A stretch of DNA of 12,925 bases from an uncultured Gemella sp. (GTDB taxonomy: Bacteria; Bacillota; Bacilli; Staphylococcales; Gemellaceae), in the NCBI GenBank assembly GCA_947254465.1, contig CAMYEU010000027.1, positions 1-12,925 of the forward strand, read 5' to 3'. Position 1 is the stretch's first letter. Every line of letters begins with the position of its first letter. Shown here piece after piece: positions 6,489-12,925 of this stretch. A program made the position numbers and the translations under genes. The notes below the pieces were generated by a model. It did not search any database, was not told where the DNA came from, and was given only the letters and a program-made list of their open reading frames with translations.

Positions 6489-8936
6489 CTATTCGTCTTC
6501 GTAATTTTCTTCTTTAGCTGCTAAAGTTACAGTCGCTACTTTTTGATCATCAACTAGGTTAATAACTTTAACTCCAGTCGCTGTTCTTCCTAATGTACTG
6601 ATTGTAGAAACATCTATTCTAATAATAATTCCTTGATCAGTCATTATCATTAGGTCTTCATTTCCTGCGATAGATTTAACCGCTACAATCTTACCTGTTT
6701 TCTTCGTAACTTTTGCTACTTTAACACCTTTTCCTCCACGGTTAATTACATTGAATTCCGTAGATTTAGAAATTTTTCCAATACCATTTTCTGTTACTGT
6801 TAAAATTTTCTTAGATTCATCGACTACTTCCATACCTACAACGTAGTCATCTGGAGAAAGTGTAATACCTTTAACACCACGACTTACACGTCCCATTGTA
6901 CGAACTTTTTCAGCATTAATTCTAATTGCTTGTCCATTTGCTGTAACAATCATAATATCTTGATCATCTGTAATTCTTTGAACATCGATTAATGCATCAT
7001 CTTCATCAAGTTTAAGGGCAATCTTACCTTTCTTAAGAATACTTGCGTAATCTCCTAATTTAGATTTCTTAATGATACCATATTTAGTTGAGAAGATTAA
7101 GTTTGTACCTTCTTCTTGTAAATCAGAAATTGCAATAATAGAGTTTACTTTTTCTTCTTTTTCAATCTCTAATAGGTTAATAATTGGTATTCCTTTAGAT
7201 TGTCTACTCATTTGGTTAATTTCATAACCTTTAAGAGTATAGACCTTACCTTTATCTGTAAAGAATAGGATATGATCGTGAGTTGAACAACTTAGCATGT
7301 ATGCCACATTATCCTCATCATTTGTAGTCATACCGTTTACTCCACGTCCACCACGTCCTTGTGATTTATATGTACTTGCAGCAAGACGTTTAATGTATTG
7401 GTTATGAGATAGAGTAATTATGATTTGTTCTTTTTCAATTAAATCTTCGTTCTCAATTTGATCTACTTGTCCTTCAATAATTACACTACGACGTTTGTCT
7501 CCAAATTTTTCTTTAACTTCTAATAACTCATCTTTAACGATTTGAATTACACGTTCTGGTTTAGCTAGAATGTCTTCTAAGTCAGCGATAAGTTCCATAA
7601 GTTTACTATATTCTTCTTCAATCTTATCACGTTCTAAACCTGTAAGTCTTTGAAGACGCATATCTAGAATAGCTTGTGCTTGAATTTCAGTTAATCCGAA
7701 TTGATCAATTAATCCTGCTTTCGCTTCTTCTGCAGTTTGAGATCCACGAATTAAACTAATAATTCTATCGATATTATCTAGAGCAATTCGTAAACCTTCT
7801 AATATGTGAGCACGTGCTTGTGCTTTTTTAAGGTCGAATTTAGTTCTTCTAATCACTACTTCTTTTTGGTGCTCTAAGTAGTAGTAAAGTACTTCTTTAA
7901 GATTTAATAACTTAGGTACTCCATTTACAAGGGCAATCATGTTAACACCGAATGAACTTTGTAATGGTGTTAATTTGTATAAATTGTTTAAAATTACGTT
8001 ACTATTAACATCTCGGCGTAATTCAATTACAATTCTAATACCTTTTAAGTTACTTTCATCACGAAGGTCTGTAACACCTTCAATTTTCTTATCACGAGCT
8101 AGTTCAGCAATTTTTTCAACTAATTTCGCTTTATTTACTTGATAAGGAATTTCTGTAATAACAATTCTTTCCTTACCATTTTTCATTTGCTCAATTTCAG
8201 TTTTACCACGCATAATTACAGAACCACGTCCTGTTGTATAAGCCTTAACTATCCCACTACGTCCTAATAAGAATGATCCTGTTGGGAAGTCAGGTCCTTT
8301 AATTTTAGACATTAATTCAGCAATTGTTATTTCAGAGTTATCAGCTAATGCGATTACCCCATCGATAACCTCACCTAAGTTATGAGGTGGAATATTAGTC
8401 GCCATACCTACGGCAATACCACTACTTCCGTTAACTAATAAGTTTGGAATTCTTGCTGGTAATACTTTTGGTTCTTGTTTTGTTCCATCGTAATTATCTT
8501 GCATATCAACAGTATCTTTGTTAATATCACGTAGTAACTCAGAAGCTATCTTACTCATTCTAGCTTCAGTATAACGCATCGCAGCAGCACCGTCTCCATC
8601 AATAGAACCGAAGTTCCCTTGACCATCTACTAAAGGATATCTACTATTGAAATCTTGTGCTAAACGTACAATTGTTCCATATGTTGCAGAGTCACCATGA
8701 GGGTGATACTTCGCCATTACTTCCCCTACAACGAAGGCACTTTTTTTGTAAGGTTTATCATATGTTAACCCTAAATCATTAAAAGCATAAAGTATTCTTC
8801 TATGAACTGGTTTTAACCCGTCACGAACATCTGGTAATGCACGCGATACAATAACACTCATTGAATAATCTAAGAATGAATTTTCAATTTCAGTTGTTAT
8901 GTTTCTTAAGGTAATATTATTTTTATTATCTTCCAT
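6489..8936 (-). CDS. gyrA: DNA gyrase subunit A
   Basis: The 815-residue protein is the DNA breakage-reunion subunit of gyrase, working with GyrB as A2B2 to introduce negative supercoils. The catalytic Tyr122 is in AAMRYTEAR, the same number as in E. coli. The N-terminal winged-helix/tower region (about 30-500) is followed by a C-terminal beta-pinwheel (about 505-800) with the GyrA box QGRGGRG (526-532); that box distinguishes it from ParC. The quinolone-resistance-determining region reads HPHGDSATYG (78-87): Ser83 is wild type, but position 87 is Gly (codon GGA, 8676-8678) where Asp or Glu is expected. The start is supported by AAAGGA 6 nt upstream. Only 16 bp separate it from the gyrB stop, so the two are co-transcribed. 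Confidence 0.98.
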   Translation of the reverse strand: MEDNKNNITLRNITTEIENSFLDYSMSVIVSRALPDVRDGLKPVHRRILYAFNDLGLTYDKPYKKSAFVVGEVMAKYHPHGDSATYGTIVRLAQDFNSRYPLVDGQGNFGSIDGDGAAAMRYTEARMSKIASELLRDINKDTVDMQDNYDGTKQEPKVLPARIPNLLVNGSSGIAVGMATNIPPHNLGEVIDGVIALADNSEITIAELMSKIKGPDFPTGSFLLGRSGIVKAYTTGRGSVIMRGKTEIEQMKNGKERIVITEIPYQVNKAKLVEKIAELARDKKIEGVTDLRDESNLKGIRIVIELRRDVNSNVILNNLYKLTPLQSSFGVNMIALVNGVPKLLNLKEVLYYYLEHQKEVVIRRTKFDLKKAQARAHILEGLRIALDNIDRIISLIRGSQTAEEAKAGLIDQFGLTEIQAQAILDMRLQRLTGLERDKIEEEYSKLMELIADLEDILAKPERVIQIVKDELLEVKEKFGDKRRSVIIEGQVDQIENEDLIEKEQIIITLSHNQYIKRLAASTYKSQGRGGRGVNGMTTNDEDNVAYMLSCSTHDHILFFTDKGKVYTLKGYEINQMSRQSKGIPIINLLEIEKEEKVNSIIAISDLQEEGTNLIFSTKYGIIKKSKLGDYASILKKGKIALKLDEDDALIDVQRITDDQDIMIVTANGQAIRINAEKVRTMGRVSRGVKGITLSPDDYVVGMEVVDESKKILTVTENGIGKISKSTEFNVINRGGKGVKVAKVTKKTGKIVAVKSIAGNEDLMIMTDQGIIIRIDVSTISTLGRTATGVKVINLVDDQKVATVTLAAKEENYEDE

Positions 8937-8952
8937 GTTCTATCCTTTCTTT

Positions 8953-10869
8953 CTAAATGTCTAAGTTTATAACATTTAGCGCATTATCTTCGATAAATTT
9001 ACGTCTTGGTTCTACTTTTTCACCCATTAGTGTATCAAAAGCAGCATCTGCTCTTTGAGCATCATCAACACTTACTTGGTACATTAAACGGTGTTCTGGA
9101 TCCATTGTAGTATCCCATAGTTCTTCTGCATTCATCTCTCCAAGACCTTTGTATCGTTGAACAGTGTACTTTTTATCTCCAGCATGTTCTTCAATATTTT
9201 GTTTCAGTTCTTCTTCTGTGTGGCAGTAGAATTCTTTCTTACCTACTTTTAATCCATATAGAGGTGGTCTAGCGATATATACATATCCTGCATCGATTAA
9301 TTCCCTCATATATCTGAAGAAGAATGTTAATAATAATGTTCTAATGTGACTTCCATCGACATCGGCATCGGTCATAATAACGATTTTATGATAACGAAGT
9401 TTATCGATATTTAATGTTTCACCAATCCCCATACCAATAGCTGTAATTAATGAACGAACTTCATCGTTAGCTAGTACTTTATCAATTCTTACTTTCTCTA
9501 CGTTCAGAATTTTACCTTTAAGCGGTAAAATAGCTTGGAATTTACTATTACGTCCAAGTTTTGCACTTCCTCCCGCAGAGTCCCCTTCGACTAGGAATAA
9601 TTCACATTCAGCTGCATCTTTACTTGAACAGTCTGCAAGTTTCCCTGGTAAATTAGTAAACTCTAAAGCATTTTTACGACGTGTAGATTCACGAGCTTTT
9701 TTAGCTGCGATTCTCGCGCGAGATGCTTGAAGTCCTTTTTCAACAATTATTTTTGCTGTTTTTGGATTTTCTAATAAGAATCTATCTAATTCTTCTGAGA
9801 ATAATTTATTAGTGATAGTACTCATTTCTGAGTTACCTAGTTTAGTTTTTGTTTGTCCTTCGAACTGTGGATTTGGGTGTTTAATAGAGATAATTGCAAC
9901 AAGTCCTTCACGAACATCATCACCTGTTAAAGATTCTTTATCTTTAATAAGTTTATTCTTTTTACCATAAGAGTTAATTATTCTCGTAAGTGCTGTTTTA
10001 AATCCACTTTCGTGAGTACCACCCTCATGCGTATTAATGTTATTCGCATAACTTAAGACATTATTTGAATATCCAGTATTATATTGCATTGAGATTTCTA
10101 CTTCTTTACCATCCATCTCACCATGAACATAGATAGCTTCATGTAAAGCATCTTTATTCTCATTTAACATCTCTACATATTCTAATAGTCCACCTTCATA
10201 ACAGAAAGTTTCCTCTTTTTCTTGTCCTGCTCTTTCGTCTTTAAGAATAATTGTTATTCCTTTGTTTAAGAAAGCAAGTTCTCTAATACGTGTTCTTAAA
10301 ATATCGTATTCATATACTGTCGTTTCTTGGAAGATTTCTGGATCTGCTTTAAAACGAATTGTTGTCCCAGTTCTATCAGTATCTCCAACTACAGTAATAC
10401 CTTGAACTACATCTCCTCGTTCAAATTTCATACTGTGAATTTTTCCATCACGATGAACAGAGGCTTCTAAGTTAGTTGATAAAGCATTAACTACACTGGC
10501 ACCAACCCCGTGAAGACCACCAGATACTTTATATCCGCCGCCTCCGAATTTACCACCGGCATGTAGTACTGTAAGGATAACTTCAAGTGCAGGTTTACCT
10601 GTTTGTTCTTGAATATCTACAGGAATCCCACGACCATTATCCTCTACTCTTATCCAATTTCCTTCTTCAATTGCTACTGTTATCGTATTACAATATCCAG
10701 CTAAGGCTTCATCTATTGAGTTATCTACTATTTCCCAAACAAGGTGGTGTAGACCTTTACTAGATGTAGAACCGATATACATACCTGGTCTTACCCTAAC
10801 AGCTTCTAATCCTTCAAGGACCTGAATCTGATCGGCATTATATTCTTGTGTTTTTTTATTTTCTACCAT
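8953..10869 (-). CDS. gyrB: DNA gyrase subunit B
   Basis: The 638-residue ATPase subunit of gyrase. The GHKL ATPase domain carries EIVDNSIDEAL (Glu46, probable catalytic base), the adenine-binding DNGRG motif (Asp77) and GGLHGVG (117-123). The TOPRIM domain shows LVEGDSAGGS (Glu428) and the metal-binding DADVDG (501-506), followed by QRYKGLGEMN (571-580). I prefer the ATG at 10869 (MVENKKTQEY) over the in-frame ATG at 10884. The bases AAAGGA, 6 nt before 10869, form the same ribosome binding site and spacing as gyrA, and would otherwise be codons 2-3; nothing similar precedes 10884. A 40-bp gap follows recF. Length and motifs are normal, with no sign of novobiocin- or quinolone-type changes that I can identify. 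Confidence 0.97.
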   Translation of the reverse strand: MVENKKTQEYNADQIQVLEGLEAVRVRPGMYIGSTSSKGLHHLVWEIVDNSIDEALAGYCNTITVAIEEGNWIRVEDNGRGIPVDIQEQTGKPALEVILTVLHAGGKFGGGGYKVSGGLHGVGASVVNALSTNLEASVHRDGKIHSMKFERGDVVQGITVVGDTDRTGTTIRFKADPEIFQETTVYEYDILRTRIRELAFLNKGITIILKDERAGQEKEETFCYEGGLLEYVEMLNENKDALHEAIYVHGEMDGKEVEISMQYNTGYSNNVLSYANNINTHEGGTHESGFKTALTRIINSYGKKNKLIKDKESLTGDDVREGLVAIISIKHPNPQFEGQTKTKLGNSEMSTITNKLFSEELDRFLLENPKTAKIIVEKGLQASRARIAAKKARESTRRKNALEFTNLPGKLADCSSKDAAECELFLVEGDSAGGSAKLGRNSKFQAILPLKGKILNVEKVRIDKVLANDEVRSLITAIGMGIGETLNIDKLRYHKIVIMTDADVDGSHIRTLLLTFFFRYMRELIDAGYVYIARPPLYGLKVGKKEFYCHTEEELKQNIEEHAGDKKYTVQRYKGLGEMNAEELWDTTMDPEHRLMYQVSVDDAQRADAAFDTLMGEKVEPRRKFIEDNALNVINLDI

Positions 10870-10909
10870 GATTTTTCCTTTCATTTTAGTAAATTCATAA
10901 ATAAATTTT

Positions 10910-12046
10910 CTAGACTATTTCACTAATGTTTCCATTCTCTATTTTGAAAACTTTAGCTTTTCTTAATAAATCTTCTTTAATATCTGATATTGAAGGTGTC
11001 GTAATGAATGTTTGCACATTTTCATTAATTGCATCTAATAATTTCAATTGTCTATTTTTATCTAGCTCGCTTAACACATCATCCAATAATAATACAGGAT
11101 ATGTTCCTGTTTTTTCTTTTAGATAGTTTATTTCAGCGAGTTTAAGTGATAATACTATACTTCTCTGTTGACCTTGGGATGCATACATTTTAGCATCAAG
11201 ATCATTTATATAAAATTCTAAATCATCATGCTGTGGTCCAATTTTTGTACTACCTCGCATAATATCATCAAAAGATTTCTTCATCATGACTTTAGTCAAG
11301 TTCTCTTCAGTAAAAGACTCATCGTTTATTTCTGAAATATTCAATGCATCTAATACTGAACTTTTATATTTAATTTTTAAAGTTTCTTGCCCATTCGATA
11401 TATTTAACATATTTTTATATGTTAACTTAGAAATATCTTGAACAAATGACACTCTCTCTTTTGTAATGTATAGTGCTACTTTCGCGAGTTGAGATGTAAG
11501 AGTTTCTAAATACGCTAGAGACATTTCATCTTTCGGATTCTTTCTCATATCTTTTAAATATGAATTACGTTGTTTTAAAAGATGTTGATACATTAAGTAG
11601 TATTTGTGATAAATACGTGAAAATTGATAGAATTCACGATTCATGAATTCTCTACGTAATGATGGAGAACCTTTAACAATCTGCAAATCTTCTGGAGAGA
11701 AAAGAACAACATTAAGTTCACCAACAAAATCAGTTAACTTAGTTTTCTTTATTCCAGCAATCTTTGCACTTTTACCTTTATTATTAATTCCTAACATTAT
11801 ATCCAGATCTTTATCATTCTTATTCACAATACAAGACATAGCTGTTGCTGTTTCTCCAAACATAATACACTCGCTATCACTTTTTGTTCTGTAGCTTTTC
11901 CCAAGTGCCAAACAAAAAATAGACTCTATAATATTAGTTTTTCCATTCGCGTTGTTTCCTACTAAAACATTAAGCGAGGGATGTACATCTATATTCGTAG
12001 ATAAATAATTTCGAAAGTACAATAATTTTAAACTTTTAATTTTCAT
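10910..12046 (-). CDS. recF: DNA replication and repair protein RecF
   Basis: The 378-residue SMC-like ATPase helps load RecA at single-strand gaps, with RecO and RecR. Walker A is GNNANGKT (30-37), the ABC signature is SQGQQR (290-295), and Walker B with the D-loop is LLLDDVLSELD (319-329). The start overlaps the end of yaaA by 11 bp (ATGAAAATTAA holds both signals). The nearest purine-rich stretch, AGAAGG, is about 18 nt before the start, too far for a normal ribosome binding site. Translation probably depends on coupling to yaaA. The dnaA-dnaN neighbours common in Firmicutes are missing here. Confidence 0.96.
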   Translation of the reverse strand: MKIKSLKLLYFRNYLSTNIDVHPSLNVLVGNNANGKTNIIESIFCLALGKSYRTKSDSECIMFGETATAMSCIVNKNDKDLDIMLGINNKGKSAKIAGIKKTKLTDFVGELNVVLFSPEDLQIVKGSPSLRREFMNREFYQFSRIYHKYYLMYQHLLKQRNSYLKDMRKNPKDEMSLAYLETLTSQLAKVALYITKERVSFVQDISKLTYKNMLNISNGQETLKIKYKSSVLDALNISEINDESFTEENLTKVMMKKSFDDIMRGSTKIGPQHDDLEFYINDLDAKMYASQGQQRSIVLSLKLAEINYLKEKTGTYPVLLLDDVLSELDKNRQLKLLDAINENVQTFITTPSISDIKEDLLRKAKVFKIENGNISEIV

Positions 12047-12251
12047 TAATTATTATAAATTCATTTCCTTCTAATTTTATTACATCATTTGAATATAATT
12101 TTTTCCCTCGTCTGTTTTCTAGCTCTCCATTAAGCTCGACTTCTACTTCTTGTAAAAAGTATTTAGCTTCTCCACCTGAACCTATAAATCCTTCTAATTT
12201 TAAGAATTGAGCTAATGTAATATACTCACTATTAATAAAAACTTCTTTCAT
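12036..12251 (-). CDS. yaaA: S4-domain RNA-binding protein YaaA, recF-associated
   Basis: The 71-residue protein is a nearly bare S4 domain: the TLAQFLKLEGFIGSGGEAKYFL segment followed by a short beta part with ELENRRGKKLYSNDVI. This is the usual YaaA family found next to recF in Firmicutes (B. subtilis yaaA, linked to ribosome assembly). It should bind structured RNA in the cytoplasm. A strong AGGAGG (12258-12263) lies 6 nt before the ATG. It is the first gene of the operon, reads into recF by an 11-bp overlap, and probably sets the translation level of RecF. Confidence 0.9.
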   Translation of the reverse strand: MKEVFINSEYITLAQFLKLEGFIGSGGEAKYFLQEVEVELNGELENRRGKKLYSNDVIKLEGNEFIIINEN

Positions 12252-12315
12252 TTCACACCTCCTATGATATTTAAAAATGAAACTCTATGTATATAAATAT
12301 ATTTTATACATTATA

Positions 12316-12344
12316 ATTATATCAAATTTCTTGTTTTTTTTCAA
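12316..12344 (-). promoter_or_regulatory. sigma-A promoter of the yaaA-recF-gyrB-gyrA operon
   Basis: On the minus strand, TTGAAA (12339-12344), exactly 17 bp, then a consensus TATAAT (12316-12321). The predicted leader is about 55-60 nt. This is the best promoter match in the window and is well placed to drive all four genes. Gyrase operons are often supercoiling-controlled, but nothing specific for that is visible. Confidence 0.82.
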
Positions 12345-12552
12345 CAATCACTATTTTTTTTATAAATACTTAATTTAAAATATCTATATATACCAGGTAT
12401 TTTAAAAGATTAATATCGATTTAAGTTCACATAAATATTATAGTGCATATTTATAAATTTATTTCAAGCCTAATGAAAATATATTATAAAAAAAAATAGT
12501 ATTTTAATAAAATTTAAAAAATTAATTTTATATACAATGTAATCGTTTTTCT

Positions 12553-12580
12553 TTTAACTTTAGTTAGTTTATTATATAAT
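12553..12580 (+). promoter_or_regulatory. Candidate promoter of the choline-kinase-like gene
   Basis: A consensus TATAAT (12575-12580) lies about 50 bp before the start codon. The -35 is weak: TTTAAC (12553-12558) with a 16-bp spacer. Confidence 0.5.
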
Positions 12581-12628
12581 TATAGTGAAAAAGGATTTTA
12601 TATTTCAGAAATTAAGGAGGATATTGAT

Positions 12629-12925
12629 ATGTACAATTTAGATAAATTAGAAAAAATCTTAAAAGAAAAAGTAATCTCACTTGAAGAAACAAGTTATGGA
12701 ATTACTAATAAAAATTATATTATTACAACAGATAATAATAAATATTTCTATAGAACTTCTAAAGATTCTACAAATATTGTAAATAAAAATAACGAAAGAG
12801 AAGCGATTAGTCTTCTTTCTAATGAAGATTACTTTCTAAAACCAATATTCTTCAATAATGATAACCTAATCACAGTATTTCAACCTAATCCGAAAACATT
12901 TATTTCACAAAGAAAATTATCAAGT
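12629..12925 (+). CDS. Choline/ethanolamine-kinase-like phosphotransferase, 3'-truncated by window end
   Basis: The first 99 codons are present. AAGGAGG (12614-12620) lies 8 nt before the ATG. The fragment resembles the N-lobe of LicA-type choline kinases in the aminoglycoside-phosphotransferase superfamily: GITNKNYII (about 24-32) fits the G-x-TN-x-NY nucleotide-binding loop, KYFYRT (38-43) the beta-strand entering the active site, and NNEREAISLL (53-62) the helix with its conserved Glu. The catalytic HxDxxxxN and DWE motifs would lie beyond the end, so activity and substrate cannot be judged. In related Firmicutes such enzymes supply phosphocholine for teichoic acids or phosphorylate small amines. 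It diverges from the recF-gyrase operon and shows no functional link to it. Confidence 0.65.
   Translation, partial: MYNLDKLEKILKEKVISLEETSYGITNKNYIITTDNNKYFYRTSKDSTNIVNKNNEREAISLLSNEDYFLKPIFFNNDNLITVFQPNPKTFISQRKLSS

Larger units (their letters stand above)
12252..12628. other. Divergent AT-rich intergenic region between yaaA and the kinase gene
   Basis: This 377-bp stretch holds the two divergent promoters given separately. The remainder (about 12345-12550) is very AT-rich with several A and T runs. I see no open frame, no terminator, no clear operator, and no cluster of DnaA boxes (TTATNCACA). The best single partial match is TTATACATT near 12304, so I do not call an origin. Confidence 0.6.

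Noticed and set aside
7939..8142. Plus-strand open frame opposite gyrA, and similar ones opposite recF (10926-11126, 11643-11894)
   Set aside because: Shadows of conserved genes, low-complexity Ser/Leu/Phe-rich composition, no supporting signals.
12252..12628. Possible oriC because the region is AT-rich and next to recF/gyrB
   Set aside because: No cluster of DnaA boxes could be found, only one partial match, and dnaA/dnaN are absent. Ordinary promoter DNA explains the AT-richness.
12629..12925. Aminoglycoside resistance phosphotransferase
   Set aside because: The N-lobe pattern TNKNY is closer to choline/ethanolamine kinases, and the catalytic motifs lie outside the window, so a resistance call is not supported.

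Overview
The window is about 12.9 kb of AT-rich, low-GC DNA. It reads as a contig-end fragment of a Firmicute (Bacillota) chromosome. The evidence is strong AGGAGG-type ribosome binding sites, sigma-A promoters, T-rich intrinsic terminators, the yaaA-recF-gyrB-gyrA gene order, and protein sequences of Bacillales/Lactobacillales type. My best guess from overall character is a Gemella-like organism, but I cannot verify genus by eye. Bases 1-34 are not genomic: they match the Illumina Nextera read-2 transposase adapter with one substitution.

Left part (35-3056), alpha-glucan metabolism. A 5' fragment of glgB (branching enzyme, minus strand) diverges from an intracellular GH13 cyclomaltodextrinase/neopullulanase-type hydrolase (plus strand). 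A perfect 24-bp palindrome with a GTAAACGTTTAC core lies just upstream of glgB. It is a LacI-family (MalR) or CcpA type operator, suggesting sugar-responsive control of glycogen/maltodextrin enzymes. The hydrolase ends at a strong hairpin that can serve both strands.

Middle part (3057-6488). A complete phosphoenolpyruvate carboxylase gene (ppc, minus strand) is bracketed by two direct copies of a 177-bp palindromic intergenic repeat (3114-3290 and 6219-6395). The better preserved copy has 16-bp terminal inverted repeats. Both copies carry an internal hairpin and a third arm that can pair with the right terminus in place of the left one. I regard this as the least explained structure in the window. 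A good sigma-A promoter precedes ppc, and gyrA has its own terminator.

Right part (6489-12251), a replication/topology operon on the minus strand: yaaA (S4 domain), recF, gyrB and gyrA, tightly spaced or overlapping, from one near-consensus promoter at 12316-12344. The usual dnaA-dnaN partners are not upstream; a divergent, truncated choline-kinase-like gene is there instead. GyrA has glycine at the position equivalent to E. coli Asp87 in the quinolone-resistance-determining region, where nearly all gyrases have Asp or Glu. This is a possible fluoroquinolone-resistance substitution.

I see no mobile element with a transposase, no CRISPR array, no tRNA/rRNA gene and no phage gene. Apart from the repeat family, the gyrA codon and the operon layout, the window is ordinary core chromosome.
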